Assembly (NCBI RefSeq): GCF_047663525.1
Contig: NC_092594.1
Location: forward strand, 38,754,001 to 38,818,000
Direction of reading: 5' to 3'
From: Anas platyrhynchos
Lineage: Eukaryota; Chordata; Aves; Anseriformes; Anatidae
Length of the DNA stretch: 64,000 bases
Notes under the pieces: model-generated
What the model saw: the letters and a program-made list of their open reading frames with translations, nothing else
Databases searched by the model: none
What the model was told of the DNA's origin: nothing
Translations under genes and position numbers: made by a program
Shown: positions 39,401-50,365 of the stretch, one piece after another
Layout: every line of letters begins with the position of its first letter
Position numbering within the stretch: the stretch's first letter is position 1

Positions 39401-41769
39401 CATAGTTTTCTATGCTACTAAACGTGTAAGAGCCCACAGATTTGTTTACATACAAAAGATTATTCAATTTTGCTAGTTCTACCATGAAAACAGTCCCTTT
39501 GATTAAATGATACTGATTTGTAAAAAGGAGTTTCTTACAGTAATTGGAGTATTTTAAAGCCACCGACAACCTACCTGTCCGTTCCTCCAACTTGGCATAC
39601 TTGGGAGTGTTACACATGTTACATTCTGATCTTCTGGCCCAGTTCACATTACCGCATCTTCAGAGAGGAAGAACACAAAGCATAAATAAGAAACATTTTA
39701 TTTCAAATTATAGAGCTTATGTGTTAAGGCAACGCTTCAAGAAATCCTAAGAATCTATCTGCCAGGTTTCAGCAGTGATTTGCAGTCACTAACACAGCAC
39801 AGGTAACTCTTGGGCCAACAGTCACCAAGACAGAACTGCGAGAGCCCGGGCGTATTTTGCCAGCACGAAGATGACACAGGGTGATGAGGACTGCACTAGA
39901 CGAATCATGGGGAAAGAATTAAAACTAACGGGCAGGTAAGTTAACAGAAACAAGACAGTCCAAAATTTGTTAACACATAATTCAAGTTATATTTTACCTG
40001 ATGTAAAACCTGAAGAACTATTTAACAACACGATTCTGAAGCAGCTACCAACTCCATGAAGGCAAAGCAGCTGCCAGCAACGATCTTATCCATAAAGGAT
40101 AAAGGAACCACTGGTGTTACCAAATCTCCATTCCAAAATGTGAGAGGAAGAAGTAAAAAAGAGAAGGAAAACAAACCCCACTGCCACAAAAAGGGGTGGG
40201 GGATCACTGTAACACTTATAAGCGGGCATCAGCACCCCCTGCAGCACAGCTGCACTCGCACAGCTCTATTACTGCACTGCTATCGCACAGCACACTCGAG
40301 TGCCCCTCGCACTCCAACCACCTGTATGATCTCTGGGACCCTGCTCAATCCCAACGAGCAGAGCAGGTGGTCCACGAGGCAGCCTGGCCTCCCCTATGCC
40401 TGGAGGGGCAGCAGCAGCCCTGGGATGTGCCATCGAGCGGACTCCCTCAGTGACACCCTGCTGGTCCCAGGCTGCAGGACTGGGAGACTGAACAGCGCCG
40501 AGCGCTGCCAGAACAGGTGAGTGCTGGGAGTGTTGGTTACCCCCGCACACGGACTGCCCCTTGTCCCCGTTACCCTGCTGGCACACGCAGGACGCACCGT
40601 GCAGCAGTGCTAACTGCACGCTCAGTCACCCTACAGCTGCCAAACGGACGTACAGATGCGGGTCTCTCCTGTTTTCTTACAGCCTGATACAGCCTGGTGC
40701 ACCAACGTGTGCAAGGGCTTTTGCTCACTGCTGGCACTGGCTTTATTGAGGTAAAATTGGGTTCGGGTTGCAGAAAACACAAGTTGGGAAGAAAACCCAG
40801 CCAAGTTTCACCAGTTAGAGTTCAGAAAGCTGAGTCAACAAACAAAACCCCAAATGGTTCAAAGCCCTCAAATTATAAGAAGACCCCCAATCCCCTGAAG
40901 TATTCCATGAAGGCAGTCCTTTGCTAATGCAGACCTTCACATTCTCAAGTGATGGCTTCCGATATCAGCTATTTAACTCTGTGCTAAACTATACTCGTTA
41001 GGTATTCAGTGACTATTGGAAAAGAACTTCCAAACTGCAGTGAAGCTGCTACTTCCATCTGTTTGTTCCTAATTTGGGAAGTGTCTTGGCTTACCTGACA
41101 TGGAACACAAGCTTCTACTGCTCTGGCCCTGATTTTTTAGCCTTTTCCCAGGCCCGTTACTCAAATACCTGCCGCCCACCAACCAAAAGGGCACGCTGCC
41201 CGCAGGGCACAGCCGCCTGTACCCTGACAGCGCTCAGCACACCGCTGCCTTCCCCCCGCCAGGGCTACACACAGCGCTGCACCCCGCGGGGTCACCCAGG
41301 CCGCGGGTGGGTTCCCGGCCCCCGGGGTGCGGTTCCCAGGCCCCGTACGTTTTGCACTGCCAGTCGTTGGCGCTGAAGAGGCCGCGGCTCTTCTCCGCCA
41401 GCGTCTTGCCGATCTCCGTGCCCCCGGCCTTCATCATCTTGGCTTCCGTCGTTTTCTCTGCAACACAACAACAGCAACAACAACGCCCCGTGGCGGGCGC
41501 GTCCCGGCGGCACCGGGCCCTGAGGGGCCGTGAGGGGCCGTGAGGGGGCCGTGAGGGGCCGGTCCGGGCTCACCTCTCCCGCAGCGATTGCAGCTGGTTC
41601 TCCTGGCGAAGTTGACGTTCCCGCACCTGCGGAGGAGCAGACGGTGACACGGGCCCGGCCCCGCCGTTCCGCCCCCTCCCGCTCTCCCCCGGCCGCCCCC
41701 CGGCGCCGCTCACTTCTTGTCGGGGCAGATCCAGTCCCCGTCGCTCACGCGGAAATTCTTGGTCGACAT
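31823..41769 (-). CDS. ZRANB2: ZRANB2, RanBP2-type zinc-finger splicing factor, complete spliced coding span (10 exons)
   Basis: ZRANB2 is a nuclear RNA-binding protein that recognises GGU-containing single-stranded RNA through its zinc fingers and influences 5' splice-site choice. Ten exons with canonical GT/AG borders join in phase into 1005 nt including the stop: 334 residues, against about 330 in human. Finger 1 has C15, C20, C31 and C34 with W13 and N24. Finger 2 has C71, C74, C85 and C88 with W69 and N78. An acidic stretch follows (about 108-195, with LSKYKLDE and LSKYNLDA repeats), then an RS domain to the C-terminal KKK. Coding coordinates: 41769-41714, 41626-41574, 41457-41349, 39657-39575, 38168-38092, 37516-37379, 36962-36790, 34456-34370, 32588-32424, 31886-31823. 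It lies in tandem upstream of PTGER3. Confidence 0.97.
31887..32423 (-). other. ZRANB2: ZRANB2 intron 9
   Basis: A 537-bp intron with a weak GTTTGG donor and a strong TTGCAG acceptor. It contains the possible internal poly(A) signal listed separately. Confidence 0.85.
32224..32229 (-). terminator. ZRANB2: Possible intronic poly(A) signal in ZRANB2 intron 9
   Basis: AATAAA on the minus strand lies about 200 nt downstream of exon 9 and could end a shorter transcript. A pyrimidine-rich stretch and an AG at about 32257 could form an acceptor just before it. The resulting 11-codon tail would stop inside the AATAAA. Confidence 0.35.
32424..32588 (-). CDS. ZRANB2: ZRANB2 coding exon 9 (RS domain)
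   Basis: The exon codes RS-domain sequence including RSYRGSSTPRKRSYSSSRSS and SSSGDRKKRRSRSRSPER. Its donor, GAAAG|GTTTGG, is weak. Mammalian ZRANB2 is known to use alternative C-termini after the corresponding exon. Confidence 0.94.
32589..34369 (-). other. ZRANB2: ZRANB2 intron 8
   Basis: A 1.8 kb AT-rich intron with a 22-nt poly-A tract at 33376-33397. In mammals the corresponding intron hosts the microRNA gene MIR186. I searched by eye for its mature sequence in gene orientation and did not find it. Confidence 0.8.
33376..33397. repeat. Poly-A tract in ZRANB2 intron 8
   Basis: A run of 22 A with no recognised retroelement next to it. Confidence 0.9.
34370..34456 (-). CDS. ZRANB2: ZRANB2 coding exon 8 (RS domain)
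   Basis: The exon codes RS-domain sequence (SHSRSSSSSRSRSRSSSRE and on to RGSKSR). The acceptor is TTTCAG and the donor is TCAAG|GTGAAT. Confidence 0.95.
34457..36789 (-). other. ZRANB2: ZRANB2 intron 7
   Basis: A 2.3 kb AT-rich intron that carries a CR1 3' fragment at 36077-36265, in the same orientation as the gene. Confidence 0.85.
36077..36265 (-). mobile_element. CR1 LINE 3'-end fragment in ZRANB2 intron 7
   Basis: TCATAGAATCACAGAATGGT followed by TTGGGTTGGAAGCAACCTTT is the reverse complement of the CR1 3' end. It belongs to a different, older subfamily than the copies at 5096 and 42391. Confidence 0.88.
36790..36962 (-). CDS. ZRANB2: ZRANB2 coding exon 7
   Basis: The exon codes DEDEDDADLSKYNLDASEEE, a KKKKSNRRSRSK basic stretch and the first serine/arginine run. 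The donor is TCCAG|GTAAAC. Confidence 0.95.
36963..37378 (-). other. ZRANB2: ZRANB2 intron 6
   Basis: A 416-bp AT-rich intron in which I see nothing further. Confidence 0.85.
37379..37516 (-). CDS. ZRANB2: ZRANB2 coding exon 6
   Basis: The exon codes 46 residues from FGRKKKKYRGKPVGPASILK, which contains a basic cluster likely to act in nuclear import, to the acidic EDEEDEDEDLSKYKLDE. It is in phase 0 at both ends. Confidence 0.96.
37517..38091 (-). other. ZRANB2: ZRANB2 intron 5
   Basis: A 575-bp AT-rich intron in which I see nothing further. Confidence 0.85.
38092..38168 (-). CDS. ZRANB2: ZRANB2 coding exon 5
   Basis: The exon codes GYGGGFNERENVEYIERE and continues ESDGEYDE, ending on a codon boundary at a GTAAGC donor. 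It starts the acidic region. Confidence 0.96.
38169..39574 (-). other. ZRANB2: ZRANB2 intron 4
   Basis: A 1.4 kb intron. A GC-richer patch at about 38420-38760 carries open frames on both strands but nothing recognisable. Confidence 0.85.
39575..39657 (-). CDS. ZRANB2: ZRANB2 coding exon 4
   Basis: The exon codes TCGNVNWARRSECNMCNTPK and continues YAKLEERT, completing zinc finger 2 (C74, C85, C88). The acceptor is CTGAAG and the donor is ACAG|GTAGGT. Confidence 0.97.
39658..41348 (-). other. ZRANB2: ZRANB2 intron 3
   Basis: A 1.7 kb intron. The part nearest exon 3 belongs to the CpG-rich promoter region. No named repeat or RNA gene was found. Confidence 0.85.
41349..41457 (-). CDS. ZRANB2: ZRANB2 coding exon 3
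   Basis: The exon codes the linker between the fingers (EKTTEAKMMKAGGTEIGK and on) and opens finger 2 with NDWQCK. The acceptor is TTGCAG and the donor is AC|GTACGG. Intron 2 is 116 bp. Confidence 0.96.
41574..41626 (-). CDS. ZRANB2: ZRANB2 coding exon 2
   Basis: The acceptor TCCGCAG is followed by a G that completes K19, then CGNVNFARRTSCNRCGR. This holds the last three cysteines of zinc finger 1. The donor is G|GTGAGC. Intron 1 is only 87 bp. Confidence 0.96.
41714..41769 (-). CDS. ZRANB2: ZRANB2 coding exon 1
   Basis: This exon codes MSTKNFRVSDGDWICPDK plus two bases of the next codon and opens the first zinc finger. The donor is AA|GTGAGC. The start ATG sits in a CpG island and matches the known N-terminus of the family exactly. 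Confidence 0.97.
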
Positions 41770-42013
41770 CTTGCGGCCGCCGCCGAGCCGCGGGAGGACT
41801 GTGTGTGTGTGAGGAGGGGGGAAGAAGGACCGGGGTCCTCCTCCGCGCGGGCTGCCCCGCGGCGCCTGCAGCCCGCAGCCCGCAGTGAGCTGTGCGGCCG
41901 CCGGGCGGGATTGCGCTCAGGCAGCGGCGCGGCCGCCTCAGCGCGGCGGAGGGGAGAGGGGGGGGTGAGGGAGGAGCGCCCCCAGGCGGCCGGAGGGCTG
42001 GCGGCCGCGCAAG

Positions 42014-42023
42014 GCGCATGCGC
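42014..42023. promoter_or_regulatory. Palindromic NRF1-type site GCGCATGCGC
   Basis: The perfect palindrome GCGCATGCGC, about 250 bp upstream of the ZRANB2 start codon, matches the core consensus for nuclear respiratory factor 1. Such sites are frequent in CpG-island promoters. Occupancy is not shown. Confidence 0.5.
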
Positions 42024-42143
42024 ACAGCGGGGCCGGAGGGGGGCGCTGCGGGAGCGCGGCGGGCGGGGAGCGCGGGGCCCGCTGAGGGGAGAGAGGGGGG
42101 ATGCGGGAGTCAGGCGTTAATGTGGGGATAAAGCGGCCCCCGG

Positions 42144-42250
42144 CAAACGAACAAACAAATAAACGAGTAAATAAATAAATAAATAAGTAAATAAACAAGT
42201 AAATAAACACATAAGTAAATAAATACATAAGTAAATAAATAAATAAATGA
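42144..42250. repeat. (TAAA)n-type simple repeat
   Basis: About 107 bp of imperfect tetranucleotide repeat (TAAA with TAAG, AAAC and ACAT variants). It abuts the GC-rich ZRANB2 promoter on one side and lies 140 bp from a CR1 insertion on the other. Confidence 0.9.
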
Positions 42251-42390
42251 GTAGGAGCGTCACTGTCACCATGCATGACCAACACTGGAAGCTGAATGCA
42301 CGGGAGCTGAACACAGAATTGCTGGCGTGCACGTCCTGTGGGACAGGAGGGGGCACGGGGCACCCACAGCATGCAGTACATATCTCACAG

Positions 42391-43085
42391 GATCACAGAA
42401 TCACAGAATTTCTAGGTTGGAAGAGACCTCAAGATCATCGAGTCCAACCTCTAACCTAACACTAACAGTCCCCACTAAACCATATCCCTAAGCTCTACAT
42501 CTAAACGTCTTTTAAAGACTTCCAGGGATGGTGACTCCACCACCTCCCTGGGCAGCCCATTCCAGTGCCTAACAACCCTTTCAGTAAAGAAGCTCTTCCT
42601 AACATCTAACCTAAAACTCCCCTGGCGCAAATTAAGCCCGTTCCCCCTCGTCCTGTCACCAGGCACGTGGGAGAACAGGCCAACCCCCACCTCGCTACAG
42701 CCTCCTTTAAGGTATCTGTAGAGAGCGATAAGGTCGCCCCTGAGCCTCCTCTTCTCCAGGCTGAACAAGCCCAGCTCCCTCAGCCGCTCCTCGTAGGTCT
42801 TGTTCTCCAGACCCCTCACCAGCTTCGTTGCCCTTTTCTGGACTTGCTCGAGCACCTCGATGTCCTTCTTGTAGCGAGGGGCCCAAAACTGAACACAGTA
42901 CTCGAGGTGCGGCCTCACCAGAGCCGAGTACAGGGGGACGATCACCTCCCTAGCCCTGCTGGTCACAGTGTTTCTGATACAAGCCAGGATGCCGTTGGCC
43001 TTCTTGGCCACCTGAGCACACTGCTGGCTCATATTCAGCCGACTGTCCACCATCACTCCCAGGTCCTTCTCTGCCTGGCAGACCT
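42391..43085 (-). mobile_element. CR1 LINE, 5'-truncated, young copy with intact ORF2 C-terminus
   Basis: On the minus strand an uninterrupted frame from 43056 to 42475 codes 193 residues of the CR1 reverse-transcriptase C-terminus: [79 protein letters not shown] and a stop after LRDMV. The 3' UTR follows, with GAGGTTGGACTCGATGAT, CCTAGAAATTCTGTGATTCT and the terminal 8-bp repeats. It lacks the endonuclease and most of the polymerase. The intact frame suggests a fairly recent insertion, about 620 bp upstream of the ZRANB2 start. Confidence 0.93.
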
Positions 43086-46000
43086 CCTGTGAGCCTGACT
43101 CCTCCGCTGCCCGCTGACACTGCCCCGCTGCTCAGGCCAGGCTCTGCTTACATCAGGGGGATACGAGCAGTAACAAAACCAGAAACTGGCCCTGAAAAGT
43201 CAATTCATACCTTCAGGAAGGAGCCTTTCAGAAGTAACAGGAATATCAGTCAAACAGCGTGATGTCAGGGAAACAAAAAGCATCCAGATCTACAGAATAA
43301 ACTGCAGTGTGATGGAAGGTTTTATCCACCTGTAATATACTTTTACTTGTCCAAAACCAATGTGTGAGAAAATCAGTATCTGTTGACCTCAGTAAGAGGT
43401 GGATTGAACTTTAATGTGCTTAGGAAAAACACTGCTTGGAACTCCTGCCTTCCCGTTGAAGCTGCTGTTTGTGAGTCCACCACAACACCCAGAATTTGGG
43501 TCTGTCCCAGGTTGGTGTCTGCAGAAGCACTGAGGGATGGACAGAGCCTGCTTGGATTTCACTGCTTTTGGGTGGCTTCTGTGCAGATAAGGGTTGAGTT
43601 CAACAGAACAAAAATTAAAATGAGCATGGAGGATGTCTCTGTCGTGAATGACAAAATGCTCATGCTGTTCAGGTCATTAAAGAAGATCCTTTATCAGTAA
43701 TTTCAAGGACAGGAATTTGTTCCTAATCTCCGAATTGTTCCTCAGGGAAATCAAGGCAGATAAATCTTACTTTTCACGTTAAGAAATGAATCAGAGTATG
43801 TACTTTCTGTTTTAAAAATAAGCATAGGCAAAAATGTAATTCACCTGATAATAATTTCAGGTTTAAATATTTTAAAACTTACCAAAAATAATGAGAAGAG
43901 TATTTCAGTGGTATTTGTCTTCTGCTGAAGGAGACTCCCCAGGGAAGTCTCTAGCCAGGTAGCTACAGCCCAAAGTCTGAAGCAATCAGCCAGACTGTTA
44001 AAACAGGACCTTTCCCTGTAAGTGCAGAGGGAGTGTGTCTCTAACTTCTGTTTTTTTTTTTTTTTTTTTTTTTTCTTTTTTCAGTCCATTTACTTCAAAG
44101 CTTATATTAAAAGCTGAAAAGACTACTGAGGACTGAAAAAAACATGGCTTATCATTTAATTTATGAATAAATTTATTTAATTTATGAACATCTTAATTAA
44201 TTTATGGAGCAAGATCCAAATGGACAAGATCTTAAGTCCTGAAGGGCGCTGTGACCAGGCACAATCAACTCGGCTCAGTGGCTGTGTAGGGCACTCCCTT
44301 TATTTAATAAACCAATTAGCCTTGCTTAAAGATTTTTGATATGCTGATTTTTTTTTCCTTGTGTTTCTTACACAAAGCTTCATTAAAACATCTACTCCTC
44401 ATTTCAAAACAGTTTGTGAACGTTTTTATTGGATTCCTGTTTCTATCACAATACATTTTGGCTTCAAGTATATGTAAGCACTTGATAATAGCCAAGTAAA
44501 TGAGAAACACATCACCCGTCATTTTAACATAATGAAATGGAACAGTTGAGAATGAAAAAAATGTATAGAAAACTATTTAATTGGCCTGGCTCTGGACAGC
44601 CAATGCCTACCAACAAGCACAGAACATCAGTTTTCCTGAAGAAAAACTGAATGGTACAAAGGCCAGCCAGGATCCCAGCCAGGTAATTAAAGGAAGGTTG
44701 CCCGTGCTTCATTGCTCTTTCATTCTGTTCTTCATGTCGCCTCCCGGTACGATGTCGGCATGCCACGCTCTTTATTAAGCAGTATGGGGCACCTAGGTTT
44801 TTAAGCATCACTTTAAGGCACTCGAGGCCTTGTTGATGCTTTCCAAGAGACAATAGTAATAATAATTTCATATTTGTGAGTTAAAAATGCAATGTGCTTC
44901 CATCAGGTGAAATCTAGCTGTTATAAAAACCTTTGTGTTCCTGTAATTGAACATACACAGAAGTATACTGCACCATAATGTTTGACTGCTGAATTTTTTA
45001 AAAAATAACAGGAATTGACTGATAGTGTTTAGGCAAGAAATTGTGAAAACACAGTGCCCACGTTAAAAAGTGCGAATGCTGTCCACAATTCAAGACACTC
45101 CCCGGTTTATGATGTACAATGAAATATAACAACTGCTGTGCTGCAAAGTAGCTTTAGGATGTACATTTGGAGAGTTGGCCTTCCAAACTTTGTTTCAATT
45201 TTCCTGACTGACAGACGCTCGGTAATAGAATTTTTCAGGCGAATGATGGGTACTGTCATGTCACTCAAACTGACGTGCTTTTGGAGGAAAGATTTTCTTC
45301 AAATGCGACCTTTACAGAAGGTTAGACATTGCTTGTCACTTAATAATTTAATAATTACAGAATATATCAATCCCGCTGAGGGTACATTAAATCACAACAC
45401 AAATGTTATAAATAACAGTTTAGATATGATTGTTTTAGTAAGAGTAGGGCTGGCAGATGTTCCCTAGCTCATACAAAGGTGTGACAAAAAGGGGCTCCCA
45501 GAGGCGCTCAGCCCCTGCCTCTGTCCGGAGGTACAGCCGGGTAACGGGGCTGCTCGTGGTGGCTGCCGGCTGAATCCAAACCTGGAGATGCCCTGTCCAT
45601 GCTCCCTGAGCCGCCCTGTCACCCAGCCTCTGCCCTTTATAGCCAAGCAACAAGCAGCAGTCAGAAATATTTCTCACCTAAATCTGCCTTCCTGCAGATC
45701 CAGCAGACGACTTTTTGCTTTTCCATCAGTTGTTCCCTTTTATCGCCGGCCTCTTGCAAATGTGAAGGGACAATTCTTCTTCTCTACACTTCAAACAGAC
45801 GTGTATTTTTAAAACTCTCCTCCTGGCCCTAGTTTTCTAGATCTTCAGGGATTTTTGTTGCTGTGCTCTTGGCAGGCGCAGCAGAGCAGAGGGGTGCGGG
45901 CTGTGTGCCGCGCTGCAGCTGAGGACCGGGCTGGAGAGGGGAGATTTCCTTTGGCTTCTGTGCAGTGCTCCCGCTCGTGCCTGTTAGGAAGAGATTTCTT

Positions 46001-48054
46001 TCCCAACAGTATCACATCATGAATTTGTGCTCAGTTTATGGCTCACCACAGAGCAGTGCTTTCTGCAGTGCAATTCCACTTATTCACTATCTAAGACATG
46101 TATCTGATTTCTTCGTTCAAAGTCTAACACTTTGCATGCAGTCTGAGTTCAATTTCTTTTTTATTAATTTGAGATCAGTTCTCCAGATATCAAGGTAATT
46201 CTGAATACTTAACCGATCTTTCAAATTTCTTTTGATTTTCTGTTTGCTTGAAGCTGGACTGCATTTCCTTGACTGGTGCACCCGAATGTCACGCCGATGA
46301 GACGCAGACTTTGTCAAGTGAGGGCGGATCACACCCCGCTATTTCCCTCCTGCTTGGTGGAGAAGCTCAGTGGAGTGAAATGACTCTCAATGTGACATAC
46401 CCAAGTTTTGTTTTCACATAAAATTTTTATCTCTTTTGAAGCTAGGCTTGTTATTTGCCATAATGCCATATTATAAATATTATTACATGCCATTACTAAG
46501 CTGAATATAGGAAATACTTGGCCTAAACAGTGTGTGAAACTACCTGTTTAAAAGGAAAAATGTGTGTGCCCATTGTCTTGACACCTTCCCTGCTTGCTTT
46601 TTACATTATGCTCTGGTTCTACCGAGCCTTTGCATCCACCATCAACACATAATTGAGACATAACATGGAGTTTCAATAGACAAATGTGTTTTAGGGACTA
46701 TGGAAATGGATCATATTTCATCATTACATTTTTACTCCCAAACAATAACAATATATTCTCTAACCGAGCTCTCAGTGGTGTTGACAACAGCCTTTCCTGC
46801 AATCAGAGTTGTGATACAGATGCATTATTTTCTCCAGCAATTTTTACCTGTCAGGCAGTTGTTTTAGTTCTAGTGCTCCTTCTCAGAAATAAATAAGGAC
46901 TCGTGATACACGTCACTCTTTTGACAGGAAAATCCAAGCATATATTTGCCCACAATTGAGTTGACATTTGCAATACAGTTTAGGGTGTGTGTTTTTTTTA
47001 AGAGTCACAGGCGATCTGGTAGAGTTTTTAAACTTAATCTCCAAAGCAGTTGTAAATAAAGTAACACGTTACCTCATCATTTAGGAGAAGTAACCTATTC
47101 AGCAGAGATGTTTCCACATATGTGAAAGGTTCAGTTAAAAGTGACGCAGCCCATGAATGGGAGCTGCACTGATGCAGTATCTCCAAACCATCAGAAGACT
47201 TGGTAATGCAGCAACTAAATATTCTGCAGGTAGCTCGATCTAGCAAGGAGATGCCAGAGCTGACATAAGCAGGGACACAGCTGAGCTACTCGTTCGAGCT
47301 GGACACCACTGGTGAGGACTGCCTTGTCTCAGAAATTAATTAGTACCTGCCCCACCACAGTGGTAGATGAAGTAGAGCTCGTGCTGCAGTTTAACAGCTC
47401 CGGCTCCACCACTTGTCGTCTGTAGGAGTTTTGGCAGTGCAGGACAGCCCTCAGTGCATGAGATGGCTCAGGAAGCAAAGCAAATGTGTGCCACAAGCAG
47501 GACGTGGCTGTGAGCCGCTCCATGAGACAACGTGAAAAAGCCAGTGCAGTTCTAGGTGGAACATTTCGAGCAGGTAGGGAAAAGAGGAAGGTGCCTCTGA
47601 GACCAAATTTAATAAAGACAAATATAAATTGCTAAAAGGTACGGTGAGGCCAATTACTTGATAGCGGAAATCGAATATTGATGGATGGAGATTAAAAGAA
47701 CTTGGCTTGCCGTGCCCTAGCCAAGTACAGGTGGTGAGGAGCAGTGGTGATTCCTTATTAATTCAGAGATGGTAAATATAAATGAAGGGTAAGGATTCTC
47801 TGAGTTACAGGATAAATGACAGGATCAAATAGTTATGAATTGATCATGAATACATTTGATAGAAAAAAGAGTCTAGCCATCCAAGAAATAAAGGTCTGTT
47901 GTGGCTTTCCAAATAAAATGAGGGAAGATTCTAAATAATTTAAGATGGAGCTTGGTAAATTTATGGGAAGAGCATTTGGATTTAACAGGACAGCCCTGGG
48001 GCTGCTGGGCCTCTGGGGTCCCTCACTTCTCTTCTCTTCCCTCTCTTTTCCCTG
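43086..48054. other. Intergenic upstream of ZRANB2
   Basis: AT-rich DNA with the poly-T tract at 44051-44074. Scattered ORFs of 60-115 codons show no recognisable family. I see no exon of a neighbouring gene. Confidence 0.6.
44051..44074. repeat. Poly-T tract
   Basis: A run of 24 T, then C and more T, in otherwise unremarkable intergenic DNA. Confidence 0.9.
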
Positions 48055-48205
48055 ACACACTGCAATGTCTTCAAAGACAGGGCCGAAGGGTTCCTCTCTG
48101 GGATCAGAGGAGTGCTCTAGGTGATCCTGCTAGGCAGGGGGTTGGAGTGGATGATCTTCAGGGGTCCCTTCCTACCTCGGCCGTTCTGTCGTTCTATGAG
48201 TCTGT
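48055..48205 (+). mobile_element. CR1 LINE 3'-end fragment
   Basis: GATCCTGCTAGGCAGGGGGT, TGGAGTGGATGATCTTCAGG and a TTCTGTCGTTCTATGA terminus are CR1 3' UTR features. The part coding ORF2 is largely eroded. Confidence 0.82.
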
Positions 48206-49578
48206 CAGAAAAGCAAAGAAAAAGAAGCAAACAAAAAAGCCCACAAACAACCAAGACACTGCTTGTTCCTTTTCCAGCAAGGTGCCAGTGCCCCACGATC
48301 TCTGCCAATTGCTCTGTGGGTTACCTTGGTCTCCTTCCTCTCTGGTCTCACTGCCTCCCTAAAACACAGAGGGCATTTCCTGCGTCCAGACCTGGCAGTT
48401 CAGGTGAGCGGGTGATGCTGGTTCTAATGACAACGTGTGCATGGTTTTTGGAGGGTGATGTCTGGTAGGCTCTGTGCCTGCGTGTCCCTAAAGGAGTAGT
48501 AAGGTCTCCACAGGAAGAGCAGAACACAAACCCTTGACACGCAGTGATTAAAGGAGTGACATGTTTAAGAAGCATATACATAAATAAGCCAATCTTTATG
48601 ATGCTTAAAAGGTATATCTGAGCACCACGTAGGTGAGACACAGAATAAATAACGCCCTTTATCCAAACTGACAGCTATAATTACCACGGTTCATGAAAGC
48701 TTATTTTCCATACAAGCTTGTTTGAGCGAAAGCATTTAATGGACAAGTGCAGTCAACTTAGAAGTAAAGGTGAGGCATGCATAAAGTAGATCTAATATGT
48801 ATTTTTTAAAAGCCAGGTTGGAAAGAGTTCATCCTTCAGGGAGTCACTGCCAAGCAAACAAGGTGTGATTAACCTTTCCCATGCTCGTCCTCCTCTGCTC
48901 TTCCTATGCTGCGTGCCATCATCGCTAATTAAGGTGCCGCTGAGCTCCCTGCCGCAGGAGGGGCTGCTGGATTTTGACTGACTGAGCTCTGGAGGAGCAT
49001 AGCAGGACCCTTCCCTGCATGGAGCTGGGGGCTCAGAGGTCCCCAGCCCTTTGTGGGAGGTGTTGCTACTTTTCTTTGTCCTTTGCTTGCCTGCTCACAG
49101 TCTGCCCTCATTGAGATAACAGCATGGTGTGGAAGGAAGATCTTGCAGAGCAGTGTTTTCTCCTAGCACGAGACCAAAATCTGGAGTTGAGCAGACAAAA
49201 GTGTAACTTGGTCGCAGAAAGAGCTCTCCCCTTCACAGCCAGGCTAGGTTATTCTTTATTTTCTGCCGCGTCCCCGAACATGTAAATCAAGTGTGTTTGC
49301 CCCGGCACTCTCTCTGAAAACAAGGAACACAGTTCATTCACACGTGTCCCAGTTGACAGAAACACGGCCATGGTGCATTGTTAGGAACAATTCCAAAAGA
49401 ATGAATCTAAAGTTTTTTGTTCTAATTCCCAACCTACTCTTCCCAGCTGTACTTTTACTAATGGGCTCTGTATTTTACCAGATTAGGACTCTGAAGTCAG
49501 AATTAGGCTGCCAGTCCCTCCTCTATTTTCCAAGTGGTGTCCTCACACCTACAGCTCATTTCTGTGGTTTTGCTTTTT

Positions 49579-49606
49579 GCTTCTTACTGAAGCTTCTTAC
49601 TGAAGC
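49579..49606. repeat. 13-bp tandem duplication with internal inverted ends
   Basis: GCTTCTTACTGAA occurs twice head to tail and closes with GC, so each copy is framed by GCTTC...GAAGC. This is a small local duplication. Confidence 0.8.
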
Positions 49607-50295
49607 AAAATGCTTTTTTGCTTTGCTTCTCCTCCAAATTTCATTCTGACAAAAGAAAAAAAAAAACAAATAAATGAATCTGGGTCAGGACATGAGCATA
49701 CACCTCAGCCAGGAGACAGGCAGCACAATACCCCAGGGTTTGCTGTTCATTCCTCGGAGGTGCACCCATGCAGCCATGTCCAAGGGGAACCATGGATATT
49801 CCTTCACCAGCAGACTCTGTAAATTCTCATACATCACTGCTTACCAGACAGAATGCAAAAGCAATTTGGTGTCCTCATTTTTACAGTCAATTCTGCTACA
49901 AATTTGCACATTTCAGTGAAGATGGTCTCTTTCTTTTTCCAGAACACTCAATTACAGTAACATCAGGCACAGAAAATCATTTTGACAAGTGTCCTATTTA
50001 CAGAGAAATGAATAGCCACAAAGGAGACCAATTCTTTTTCCTCTTTTTCTTCCTTTCTTTTATTGGAGAAGGAAACTCCTGAATAAACTTTATTTTTCCT
50101 TAAATTGCAATTACAAATAGGCTAGGGATTTCAAAGGGCATTTCCAGTTTACATCATACTTGGACCCAACATGCCACACCAAGCCAAACCAAGTCAAATG
50201 AATCCAGAGGAAGAGCCCACTCCTGAGAGATGCTGGGTCTCCTGGTGCTGACTGTGCCACAGACAAGTGTTCTGCACCTCCACAAGCAAGAACAG

Positions 50296-50360
<65 letters not shown>

Positions 50361-50365
50361 TTTAT
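50296..50365. repeat. (ATT)n microsatellite passing into (ATTT)n
   Basis: About 16 perfect ATT units run directly into five ATTT units. The high purity makes it likely to be polymorphic. Confidence 0.97.

Larger units (their letters stand above)
41480..42120. promoter_or_regulatory. ZRANB2: CpG-island promoter of ZRANB2
   Basis: Very GC-rich, CpG-dense sequence covers exons 1-2 and about 350 bp upstream. It stops abruptly at a TAAA-type simple repeat. It is a typical housekeeping promoter without a TATA box. Divergent antisense transcription is common at such promoters but cannot be judged here. Confidence 0.75.

Noticed and set aside
41530..42120. 196-codon plus-strand frame opposite the ZRANB2 promoter
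   Set aside because: Low-complexity Arg/Ala/Gly translation of a CpG island. Open frames are expected there by composition.
42667..43092. 141-codon plus-strand frame
   Set aside because: It is antisense to the CR1 reverse-transcriptase segment.
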